NCBI RefSeq assembly: GCF_000982955.1
Contig: NZ_KQ058829.1
Location: 115,685-179,684, forward strand
Direction: 5' to 3'
DNA from: Micromonospora sp. HK10
GTDB taxonomy: Bacteria > Actinomycetota > Actinomycetes > Mycobacteriales > Micromonosporaceae
DNA length: 64,000 nt
Shown here: positions 16,700-25,033 of the stretch, piece after piece
Position numbering within the stretch: the stretch's first letter is position 1
Layout of the letters: every line of letters starts with the position of its first letter
Translations under genes and position numbers: made by a program
Notes under the pieces: model-generated
Seen by the model: the letters and a program-made list of their open reading frames with translations, nothing else
The model's database searches: none
What the model was told of the DNA's origin: nothing

Positions 16700-18295
16700 T
16701 TACGCCCCTGTCTCGTGCAGCGGCCTTGCAGCCGCTCGAGAGAGACCCTCGCCTTCCACGATGGCTTCTTGCAGTTGCCTGACGAGTTGGCGCAGGCTCG
16801 CGTCGAGGTCGACCTGGTCTTTCGTCTGGGCGATGATCTCGTCGCGTACGTCGTCGACGAACGGCTGCCAGGTGTCGCGGGCGAGCCGCGTGCATTCGGC
16901 GATGACCTGTTGACGCATCTCGGCCGCGGCCTTGTCCTGGTTCAGGCGCGTGCGATTCGCGAGGTGTTGGTCGACGAACTTCGTCAGGTAGACGGTGAGG
17001 GGGAGCGCGGCTTCGATGGTGCCGAGGTACGGCTTCACCTTCTCGGCCATCTTTAACGTCTTGGTCTCCTTGCCGGCGGTCTGTCCGACGTCCTTGGTCA
17101 TGGTCTTCAGCACGCCGAGCAGCATGCTCCCGATGTTGTTGGTGTGTTCCGAGATCTGGCCGGGCCCGTCCGGGGCGGTGGCGGCGTTCTCCCCGGACTT
17201 GAGTGTCCCGACCAGCGAAGCGAAGCCGGCCCAGGTGGGGAGGGCGCGGTCTCGCTCCTTGCCCTTGCGGATCGACTGCCGCAGCCGATCGAGGTGGCCC
17301 TCATGCTTGATGAACCACTCGCCGACCGTGCGCTGCAGTTCGTCGGCGGCGGAGCCGGACTCCCACGACCGCCGCAGCACCTCGTCGACGAGGCCTTCGA
17401 GGCCGGCATGGGCGGCCCGGTCGAGGTTGCCGAGCTGCCTCTCCCATTGGTCGCGGCGATCGACGCCGTGGGCGGCCACCCTGGCTTGTTCGGCGTAGTC
17501 CGCCAGTTGCCCGCGCAGTACGGACAAGGTCTCGTCCAGCACCGCTGACCAGTACCGTTGCCCGGCCGCGTGCCGCCATCCGGGCAGGGCTGACGGCGAC
17601 ACCGCGCCGAAAGCGTTCGTGAGGTCCTGCATGCCGTCCCAGTCCCGGAACTCGTCCCAGGTGTCGCGGCCGAGATCGGTGGCCGGCCCGGCGGTCTGGA
17701 ACGGGTCCTGCGAGACGACGAAGACCGGCACGCGGTCGTCCAGGCCGAATAGTTCCCGCAACTCGCGGACCTTGCGGTCGCCGAGTTCCCGGTACCCCGC
17801 GGGGTTGTACTCCGGGTTCCCGTAGGCCTCGTCGAATCGGGAGATGACGAACCACATCGTCCCGGCCGGCCAGCCCTGCGTGAACAGCCTCCGGAGTACG
17901 TCGCGTTCGGCGGTCACCAGCTGCGGGGTCAGCACCGCGATGCCGACGTCGGTGAGCCCGACCGCGGCCATCGCGCGGGAGCTGTTCTGTTCGCGGACGC
18001 CGGACGCGCCGACGTCGAATCCGGGGGTGTCGCGGACGATGCACGTACCGAACTCGACGTCGTTGACCTCGAAGGTCTCGTGGCGTGCGCTGATCGTCAG
18101 CCAGTCGGGAACGTCCCGGCCTGAGTCGACGAGCAAGCGGCGGAGCAGGGAACTCTTGCCGGTGTCGTAGGACCCGAAGAGGGTCACGACCGGTCGGTCC
18201 CGTTTCTGGAAGGCGTCCCAGTCGTCGGCGTGCCGCCCGGGCGATCCACCGGGAAGCCGCCCCAGCCAGTCGCGCACCGCGTCGATGTCAACCAC
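16700..18295 (-). CDS. Dynamin-like GTPase, single domain (LeoA-like position)
   Basis: 531 residues from GTG 18295, overlapping the upstream large GTPase gene by eight bases. The GTPase domain has G1 GSYDTGKSS (about 40-49), G3 DTPGFD (about 88-93) and a possible G4 around VISRFDE. The rest is helical: charged helices at 240-340, then a hydrophobic stretch near 430-445 (IEAALPLTVYLTKFV), and a coiled C-terminus. This is the plan of bacterial dynamin-like proteins, which bind and remodel membranes on GTP hydrolysis. With the two-domain partner it matches the two-gene composition of the Eleos (LeoA/LeoBC) defence system. Orthology is not proven. Confidence 0.8.
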   Translation of the reverse strand: MVDIDAVRDWLGRLPGGSPGRHADDWDAFQKRDRPVVTLFGSYDTGKSSLLRRLLVDSGRDVPDWLTISARHETFEVNDVEFGTCIVRDTPGFDVGASGVREQNSSRAMAAVGLTDVGIAVLTPQLVTAERDVLRRLFTQGWPAGTMWFVISRFDEAYGNPEYNPAGYRELGDRKVRELRELFGLDDRVPVFVVSQDPFQTAGPATDLGRDTWDEFRDWDGMQDLTNAFGAVSPSALPGWRHAAGQRYWSAVLDETLSVLRGQLADYAEQARVAAHGVDRRDQWERQLGNLDRAAHAGLEGLVDEVLRRSWESGSAADELQRTVGEWFIKHEGHLDRLRQSIRKGKERDRALPTWAGFASLVGTLKSGENAATAPDGPGQISEHTNNIGSMLLGVLKTMTKDVGQTAGKETKTLKMAEKVKPYLGTIEAALPLTVYLTKFVDQHLANRTRLNQDKAAAEMRQQVIAECTRLARDTWQPFVDDVRDEIIAQTKDQVDLDASLRQLVRQLQEAIVEGEGLSRAAARPLHETGA

Positions 18296-21200
18296 TGTGA
18301 TCCGTTCCTCCTATTTCTTCCGCGGCCACGATAAGGGCGTCGGCTGCCTCGGCCCGTACCTTCGCCGAGTCCGTCCCCTCGGCGATCGACGATTCCCGGG
18401 CGAGGCGTTCGTCGAGCAGCGCTTCGAGGTCCGCGGTCTGCTGCTCGAGGTAGGCGACGTGACCTCCCCACTGCTCATCGCGCATGATCAGATCGACGAT
18501 CCGGGCGGCCGTCTCGTCGATCTTCTGCCACGCCGATTCCTGCTGCTCCCGGTGCTGGCCGGCCTTCTGGGCGTCGGTGGCCATCTCCGCGATGTCCAAG
18601 GCGGAGGCGATAGCCCCGAGGACGAGCCCGGCCCGAGCGACGTTGGCGCCGCCCTTGACCGCGCCCCACGGTTTGAACTTGTAGTTGAATTGCTTCAGGA
18701 CCGTGTAGAACGCGTCCCGGTTTCCGAGGGCTTTCGCGAGCGGCGCAACGGCTCCTGCGACACTGCCGGCGCCCGCGGCCACCTCCTCGTACCAGGCGGT
18801 TCCCTGGGCCTGGAACTCTGCCGCGAGCTCGGGTGCCACCTGGAGTTCGGCAGCGCGTATCTCGCGTCCGATCGTCGGGAGGTGATCGCCATGCCACTCG
18901 GCCAACCGGCGTGCCGCGTCGTCGCGGTAGCGTTCAAGATCAGCCTCGAACTGCGGTGTCTTCCACCAGGACTCGACGAGGCTCGTCAGCTTCTGGGCGT
19001 CCTTGCGGTCGAGGTCCGCGACCGCGGATTTCGCCGGCACCGCGTGGCGGTCCACCATGCGGCGGGCGTCCTCGCGCAGTGAGCTCTCGACGATCATGGC
19101 GTCGCGCACCGCGTCCCGGAGGCTGGCGATCAGCGGTTCCAGGTGGCTCAGCTCCTTCTCGCCTTCGGCCAGCACCTGGTGCAGCGTGTGCCGGTGACGC
19201 TTGAGGGCGGTGACGGCCGCGTCGAGGGCGGCCGAGGACGCCGCATCGGCCAGCCGTTCGTCGGAGAGGCGGGACAGGGCGCTCGTCAGTGCGGCCACGC
19301 CGTCCCACAGCCGATGCTCGTCGAAGTCCACGGGCTGCGCCGTCGCCGCCCCACCGACCAGGCCGAACGGATCCCCGGACAGGCAGTGGATCCGGTCGAG
19401 CTCCACGTCGGCGCAACGAGCGGCGAGGGCCGCGCGCAGCTCCTCGCGATTGCGGTTCTGCAGATTGAGGAAATCATCGGGTGCGGTCAGCGGATCGACG
19501 CCCAGCTCGTCGCACCGATTGATGAGGAACACCGTCCGCCCGCCCTTGGCGGCGGTCATCTCCGTGCCGTGCAGGAGCTCCTCCAGCATCGAGGTGTTGC
19601 CGACCAGGAGGTTGACGTGGACGACGACGAGCACGAGAGCGGCCTCGGTGATCGCCTCGAGCGCGGTGGCGTCGTGCTCGTCGTGTCCGCTTTGCAGGCC
19701 GGGTGTGTCCACGAGATCGAGCCCGGGGAACCGGTAGCGGCTCGCGACCGTGGTCGCCGGCAGCGCCCGGATGTCGAACGCGGTGTCCGGCCGCAGGCCA
19801 CCGTCCACCATGATCCGGTGGACCAGCGACGACTTACCCGAGTTGTAGTCCCCCAGCACGGCGAAGACCGGCCGCGCCCCGCGGACGCGCCAGAAGGTTC
19901 CGACGACGTCGGCCAGGGCGGGGTCACGCCGGGCCGCGTCCTCCAGGTCGTGACGCCAGGAGTAGATCTGCGCCGGCGTCGGTGACCGCCACGCGGCGGT
20001 CACGGCGTGTGCCAGCCGCGCCCGGTCCGCCTCCTGGCGACTCGCGTACGCCTCGCGCACCGCCTCGCCGATCCGCACCGGCTGGTAGTCGACGCCGGAC
20101 TCCAGCCAGTCCTCGCCCAGCAACACCCGGGTCACCTCGGCCGGGGTCTCCCCGATCCGGCGCTGTGCCCGCCGCAGGACGTCGGTCACCGCCGGCGCGG
20201 GCCGGACCGCGTCGGCGTAGGTCCGCAGGCTGTCGAGCAGCCGCGTGATCCGGGCGCGCGCCATCCGACGCTCGATCGCGGCGCTCAGCGACTCGCCGAC
20301 CGCGGGCCCCAGCGACGTCCACGCGGCTCTGCGGCTGTCCTGGACGAGCGCGTCCTCGTAGGCGACGAACGTCCGGTCCACCGCCCGATGACCTTCGGCG
20401 ATGGCGTCGGCCTTCGCCTTCCGGGTCTGCTCCGCCCCCTGCTCGCTCGCCTTCTTACCGAAGTACTTCCCGACCTGGGTGACGATGCCGATGCCGGCGA
20501 GCGTGGTGGCGAGCACCCATCCCGCGGGGTTCCAGATGAGCGGCAGCGCAAGGGCGCCGAGACCCACCGCGATGCTCGTGCCCTGGGCGGCGTCACCCGC
20601 CACGCTGCCGCCCTTGTCACCGGCGATCGTCGCAGCGTGCACCGCGGCCGGCCCGCTCACGGCGGACTCGTCGTCCACCGCGATCTCCAGCTCACGCTGG
20701 AGGAACACCTGACGGTCCGCCCACACGGCCTGCGCCGCGGTGGCCATGGCTCCTTCGTCGTACGTGGCGGCCCGGAACTCCGGCTCACCGAACGCCTTGC
20801 GCTCGGCGAAGGCCCGCTGGATCGCGTCGTCGACGTTGACCTTCGCCTGCCGGTGGCAGCCCGCCAGGTGCGACGCAGCCAGATGCCGGACGAAACGGTC
20901 CAGCGACCCCTTGGGCGGCGAGGTGTACGGGCCGCCCCGCGCCTGCTCGGACAGATCGACCAGATCTCCGCTGAGCGCCGCGTCGTGCAGCCACTGGGCA
21001 CGTTCGGCGTCCTCCGGATAGCCCAGCACGGCGAACAGCGACTCGACCCGCCGCTCCAGGGACTCCGCCTCCCGCTCGAGCTCGGCCGCCAGGTTTTCGA
21101 GCTCGCCGATCCCGCGGCGGCACCGTGATCGGATGTCCTCGCGCAGCGCGGTCAGCCGCAGATCGGCGCCGCCCTCCGCGATCGAGGCGGTGATAAGGCG

Positions 21201-22037
21201 CTCCAGCTCGGGGAAGTTCGACCAGCGGTCGAGGTAGTCCGTACCGAAACGCTCCCGTTCGTTCTGGAAGTCCTCGGGGAACGGACCGCGGAACGGGGTC
21301 GCGGCGCGCGCGTACAGGGCCCGCTGGCCCTGGATCGCGACGACCGGGAGGTCGAACATCCCGATCTGGGCGAGCTGGGTCCGGATGTTGTCGGCGTGCT
21401 GGCGAACCGTCTCGGACAGATGCCGGCGGCCGGACTCCCGGACCACCGCCGGGTGATGCCAGCGCCGGTTGCGGGAGTTGAGGACGGCCACCACCGGCTT
21501 TCCCCGGTCGAGGACCCAGGCGGCGATCTTCTTGAACTCCATCGCCTGCTGGGACTGGCTGTCGAAGCACAGGAGCACGATGTCGGCGATCTCAACCGCC
21601 GCACGGGCCCGGGCTTCGAGGACATCACGACTCTCGGAGGCGCCCCAGCCGTTGATCCCGGGTGTGTCGAACAGCCGGCAGTCCCGCCACCCGACCTGGC
21701 GCACCTCAGTGGTGAAATCGTTGTCACCGGGCGAGACGTACGCCCCGTCGAGCCGGCCGAACACCGACAGCAGGGTGCTCTTCCCGGCGCCGGTCCGCCC
21801 GAAGAACGCGATGTTGAACGTGCCGAGCGACTCCCGCTCACGGTCGAGGTGACGCCGCAGCTCCGCCGGAAACCCCTGGACGAAGTCTTCCAGCCGAGCG
21901 ATCGAGCCCGGGCCCTGCCCTTCGGTGAAGGCGGCGACCAAGCCGTCCGTGATGTCGTCCAGGTGCACCAGTTCCGCGCGTCCCTGCTCTACGGCCGACC
22001 GAACGGACTCCTCGAATGACCGCACCTCTGTCGTCAA
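18288..22037 (-). CDS. Tandem dynamin-like GTPase, two domains (LeoBC-like)
   Basis: 1249 residues, read from TTG 22037; a GTG 12 bases later is an alternative. The first GTPase domain shows G1 GRTGAGKS (80-87) and G3 DTPG (124-127). A central hydrophobic segment of about 40 residues (near 485-525, GLGALALPLIWNPAGWVL onward) can form two membrane helices. The second domain has G1 GDYNSGKSS (near 730), G3 DTPGLQSG and G4 NRCD (near 839), followed by long helices and a second hydrophobic patch near 1120. Fused dynamin GTPases around a membrane anchor are typical of defence dynamins thought to guard the membrane during phage attack. It overlaps the single-domain GTPase gene and surely works with it. 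Confidence 0.8.
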   Translation of the reverse strand: MTTEVRSFEESVRSAVEQGRAELVHLDDITDGLVAAFTEGQGPGSIARLEDFVQGFPAELRRHLDRERESLGTFNIAFFGRTGAGKSTLLSVFGRLDGAYVSPGDNDFTTEVRQVGWRDCRLFDTPGINGWGASESRDVLEARARAAVEIADIVLLCFDSQSQQAMEFKKIAAWVLDRGKPVVAVLNSRNRRWHHPAVVRESGRRHLSETVRQHADNIRTQLAQIGMFDLPVVAIQGQRALYARAATPFRGPFPEDFQNERERFGTDYLDRWSNFPELERLITASIAEGGADLRLTALREDIRSRCRRGIGELENLAAELEREAESLERRVESLFAVLGYPEDAERAQWLHDAALSGDLVDLSEQARGGPYTSPPKGSLDRFVRHLAASHLAGCHRQAKVNVDDAIQRAFAERKAFGEPEFRAATYDEGAMATAAQAVWADRQVFLQRELEIAVDDESAVSGPAAVHAATIAGDKGGSVAGDAAQGTSIAVGLGALALPLIWNPAGWVLATTLAGIGIVTQVGKYFGKKASEQGAEQTRKAKADAIAEGHRAVDRTFVAYEDALVQDSRRAAWTSLGPAVGESLSAAIERRMARARITRLLDSLRTYADAVRPAPAVTDVLRRAQRRIGETPAEVTRVLLGEDWLESGVDYQPVRIGEAVREAYASRQEADRARLAHAVTAAWRSPTPAQIYSWRHDLEDAARRDPALADVVGTFWRVRGARPVFAVLGDYNSGKSSLVHRIMVDGGLRPDTAFDIRALPATTVASRYRFPGLDLVDTPGLQSGHDEHDATALEAITEAALVLVVVHVNLLVGNTSMLEELLHGTEMTAAKGGRTVFLINRCDELGVDPLTAPDDFLNLQNRNREELRAALAARCADVELDRIHCLSGDPFGLVGGAATAQPVDFDEHRLWDGVAALTSALSRLSDERLADAASSAALDAAVTALKRHRHTLHQVLAEGEKELSHLEPLIASLRDAVRDAMIVESSLREDARRMVDRHAVPAKSAVADLDRKDAQKLTSLVESWWKTPQFEADLERYRDDAARRLAEWHGDHLPTIGREIRAAELQVAPELAAEFQAQGTAWYEEVAAGAGSVAGAVAPLAKALGNRDAFYTVLKQFNYKFKPWGAVKGGANVARAGLVLGAIASALDIAEMATDAQKAGQHREQQESAWQKIDETAARIVDLIMRDEQWGGHVAYLEQQTADLEALLDERLARESSIAEGTDSAKVRAEAADALIVAAEEIGGTDHSG

Positions 22038-22406
22038 CTCATCATCACTTTCGCCGCCTGACGGGTCACGGCTCGGATTGCACCCTCAACTTGCCGGCGA
22101 CCACACACCGAGAAGTTGTCTACGGGATGCATGGCGATCTTGTCCAGCGTGAAGCTGAGATCAAAGCCCGTCTGCCGGGGGGAGAATTCCAATGCTTCAC
22201 CTGATCAGGTGCAGCGGTGCCGGCCAAGCGATGATCGAGTATGCTCGACCGGGTCGGAAACGGCTGCGTCGGTGGCCGCGTCTCGTCCGCGGACAGGGAC
22301 GCGGATTCGGTAGGCCCGAGGCCCGGCGGCGGTCAGGGTCGGGATCCGGTCGGGTCCACCACTGCGGCGCAAGGCCACTGGATCTTCGCCGCAGGGAGAA
22401 CGATGT
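22038..22406. other. Upstream region of the dynamin operon, 369 bp
   Basis: No gene. It contains a perfect 14-bp palindrome, CACCTGATCAGGTG (22198-22211), about 160 bases upstream of the GTPase start and 200 bases after the stop of the zinc-ribbon gene. It is a possible operator or part of a terminator; there is no other clear structure. Confidence 0.4.
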
Positions 22407-23258
22407 TCACGAGCAGCGGCACGACCCCAGTACCGAGATCCGGACGCCGCACGAAGGGCAGAACGCCGTCCCTCGTGTGGCAACCTCGGGTGGCGCTTGT
22501 TTTGTCAGGGATGGCGGAGCTCCATCGGATTTCGCCTTACGGGGCGAAGCCGCTTGCTGTAGCGCTTTGCGGGTTTTCGGACCGATTCGCTCTTTCTTGG
22601 TCTTAGCGCGGCGCCGTTTGACAGCCAGGCTCTCGGTACCAGGTATCGAGATACCAGGCGGCGGAAGAATGCTCCTCACCAGGTCGGTCGATACATTCGC
22701 CCATCCCATGTTGCGGAGGTGACGCGAGATCTCCCAGGTGGCCCACAACGGCCGGCGCGCATGAATATGAAGAACCGCCCGGCGAATTTCCTCGAGAGGA
22801 GGGCGAACCTCAACAGGTCTGGGTGTCGCAGCGACCACTATCTCCTTGCGGGGCTTCGGGATGCGCTTGATTCGGGATTGTACCCGGCGTACGGCAAGAG
22901 AAATTTCTTTCGATGTCAGGCGAGCCCAACCGTCGCCCTTGCGGTGAAGAATTTTTTGCACGGATTCCTGCGCCTTCAAGCGCAGGATGACGGCAATCTC
23001 ACTCTCGAGTTCACGAACCGACGGCTTTGGTGCGCGACGGATGCCTGCCGAAGCCGCGGTCGCCTCCGCCTTGCCTCGTCGCCGGGCAGGGGGCTTGGAT
23101 TTCATAGCCAGGGGTGCGGAAGAGCGATCAGGTGTGGCCAGAGCCCGGTCCAGCCACGTGTCAGGCCCGTGACCGGGAGCTTCGTCGTCAGTCCTGTCAT
23201 CCGCCGAGGACGAGCCACGACCGAGGTACCAATCGTTGATTGTGCGGCCCCTGACCAC
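22407..23258 (-). CDS. Unknown basic protein with C-terminal zinc ribbon
   Basis: 283 residues from GTG 23258 (AAAGGGG upstream); a later ATG at 23105 would drop 51 poorly ordered residues. Two similar helical units occur, around 85-130 and 155-205. The second, EEIRRAVLHIHARRPLWATW then EISRHLRNMGW, reads like a helix-turn-helix. Lys/Arg-rich linkers surround them, and the protein ends with CPSCG ... CRC, a short zinc-ribbon knuckle. Nucleic-acid binding is likely. Codon use is less GC-extreme than in its neighbours, which suggests recent transfer. It stands alone, upstream of and on the same strand as the dynamin pair. I do not recognise the family. Confidence 0.6.
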   Translation of the reverse strand: MVRGRTINDWYLGRGSSSADDRTDDEAPGHGPDTWLDRALATPDRSSAPLAMKSKPPARRRGKAEATAASAGIRRAPKPSVRELESEIAVILRLKAQESVQKILHRKGDGWARLTSKEISLAVRRVQSRIKRIPKPRKEIVVAATPRPVEVRPPLEEIRRAVLHIHARRPLWATWEISRHLRNMGWANVSTDLVRSILPPPGISIPGTESLAVKRRRAKTKKERIGPKTRKALQQAASPRKAKSDGAPPSLTKQAPPEVATRGTAFCPSCGVRISVLGSCRCS

Positions 23259-23444
23259 CGCGCCCCTTTCGAAGCAGCCATCGGGACTCCAGGATGCCAG
23301 CTGTCGCGTGGGAAGTCATCCTGCACGCGGCCGCGTCCACTGCCGTGCGCTGAGGGCAGTCTGTGTGGTGTGGACCAAGCGCCGTCCACGCCGTCCGCTG
23401 GCCTACCACGATGCCCGGGCCGTGCCTGGTGCAGGTGGATTGAG

Positions 23445-24323
23445 TCAGTCAGCCGGGAATGTGTCGGGTTCGCGTCGCGCGGCGTAGCGGTCGAGCAGGA
23501 TCGGCACGCCCGTGTGCACCCACCATGGAACGTGGACGGCGCCGGCAGACATGCCGTGGCCCGGGTCGAACTCGGGGACGTATATCGCTCCGGCGTGGTC
23601 GTGCCACGGTGCCGATTCGCGGCTGGTGAGATGTTCGCCGACAACCTGCTCGATGGTGTCCATGATGAGCGTCCGTAAGTCGAACCAGTCGTCTGGCAGC
23701 GGCGTGTCGGCGAACCGCGCGCGAAGTTCTCGCCACAGGTAGAAATCGCCGCGCAGCGAGTACTGGATCGGCTCGCGCTCAAACAAGGAGCCGACGCTGT
23801 CTGTGTCGACGGGCGGCGGACACCGAACCCAGACGGCCGCCCGGGTTCGCTTGTGCATGGCTTCGTCGAATGCGACGAGCCGTACCTCGTCGACGCCCGT
23901 CTCGGCGGCCGCGATGGTCTCGATCGCCGCCTCAATGGCATCGGCGTGTGGCCAGCCGCGGACGCCGGTGCTGATCAGCGGGAACGCGACCCTGCGCGCG
24001 CCCAGTTCGTCGGCGACCTCCAGCGCGCGCCGGTAACACGACTCCAGCAGGGAGCGGTCGCGCTGCCCGGCGTGGTAGTTGGGGCCGACGGTGTGGATGA
24101 CCCACCGGGCGGGCAGGTCGCCTGCCGTGGTCCATCCGGCGTCGCCGGTGGCGAGGCCGTCAGGAAACCGGGCGATGCAGTCATGCAGGATCGCCGGGCC
24201 TCCGCCGCGATGGATCGCGCCATCCACACCGCCGCCTCCGCGCATAGCCTTGTTCGCCGCGTTGACGATGGCGTCAACGTCCTGCGTCGTGATGTCCCCG
24301 AGAACGGGGGTGATAACTGGCAC
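23445..24323 (-). CDS. Macrodomain protein (ADP-ribose hydrolase-like) with extra C-terminal domain
   Basis: 292 residues from GTG 24323; the upstream extension to 24374 lacks the fold. Residues 1-165 are a macrodomain: VNAANKAMRGGGGVDGAIH supplies the adenine and ribose loops, and FPLISTGVRGWPHADAIEAA the diphosphate loop. Such enzymes remove ADP-ribose from proteins or nucleic acids, or hydrolyse O-acetyl-ADP-ribose. About 125 further residues follow, from IQYSLRGDFYLWRELRARF to the end, with many Trp and acidic residues and no known family to me. It may bind a partner or substrate. In a defence island it could counter or sense ADP-ribosylation. Confidence 0.85.
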   Translation of the reverse strand: MPVITPVLGDITTQDVDAIVNAANKAMRGGGGVDGAIHRGGGPAILHDCIARFPDGLATGDAGWTTAGDLPARWVIHTVGPNYHAGQRDRSLLESCYRRALEVADELGARRVAFPLISTGVRGWPHADAIEAAIETIAAAETGVDEVRLVAFDEAMHKRTRAAVWVRCPPPVDTDSVGSLFEREPIQYSLRGDFYLWRELRARFADTPLPDDWFDLRTLIMDTIEQVVGEHLTSRESAPWHDHAGAIYVPEFDPGHGMSAGAVHVPWWVHTGVPILLDRYAARREPDTFPAD

Positions 24324-24437
24324 GGCATCAGTCTGCCCGGAGGCACCGACAGAGCAGCGACCACCCCGGCACAAAGCTTCCCGCTCCTGCCGCTCGCGGT
24401 GCAGCCGGACCGCTGACTACGTTTCGCACTGTCAGTG

Positions 24438-24635
24438 CGTGGAGGTGCTGCTGAGCGGCGGGCCCAATGCGGGCCAGGTGGTGCCCGACGTGGGGAGAAG
24501 GCCGTGTGGCAGGCCTGCCTGCACGAGATCAAACCCGCGTACGGCCACCGGCGCGGCCGTGACCCACGCGTCTACCGACACCGCCCTGACTGTTGCCAGC
24601 CCTACCCCCGAGGCGCCCAGGACCGCCGCGAATGA
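24438..24635 (+). pseudogene. Frameshifted copy of a small conserved ORF
   Basis: Read in one frame the DNA gives VEVLLSGGPNAGQVVPDVG; shifted by one frame it continues VWQACLHEIKPAYGHRRG, then VYRHRPDCCQPYPRGAQDRRE and a stop. Joined, these match almost throughout the intact 65-residue ORF at 61830-62027 (LLRGGPGDGQMVSAVGR ... VYRHRPDCCEARGRGAEDR). One indel near 24495-24505 explains the break. The function of the family is unknown to me. The broken copy lies just upstream of and divergent from the macrodomain gene. Confidence 0.6.
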
Positions 24636-24810
24636 CCCGGCAGCCCGCCGAGACGAAGCGGCAGCCAAGATCATGGTTGGCTCCCCCGCGCCGCTGCACG
24701 CCCACGTCGCCGGCCAGCACTGGGGAACAAGAGGTCGGCTTGGGTGGCCAGCAACGGCGACACGATCAGTGCGGCCCATCCAACCGGGCGCCACGGCGAA
24801 GGAATAACAA

Positions 24811-25024
24811 TTATTGATACACCTCCACGAGTGCTTGCACGTGCAGGCCCCCGTCGCTGTCCCTCAGCCATTGGGCCCGGTCGGTGAGGATGAGGTGTGC
24901 CAGGTTCAGCACGCTGGAGGGCCAGAGCGTCGCGTCGGAGGTCCCCATCGAGCCCGAGACTGGAGAGGCCACACTCGCGAACCTCGTAGCCGAACTCGAA
25001 CACGTCACACAGCCAGGCTGACAC
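24811..25024 (-). pseudogene. Possible coding remnant downstream of brxHI
   Basis: The 398 bases after brxHI hold no intact gene. Two short minus-strand stretches in different frames look protein-like: AWLCDVFEFGYEVRECGL near 25015-24960, and LWPSSVLNLAHLILTDRAQW then LRDSDGGLHVQALVEVYQ ending at 24811. Joined by a frameshift they would form about 70 residues. The family is unknown, and this could equally be chance. Confidence 0.3.
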
Positions 25025-25033
25025 ACTGCCCGG

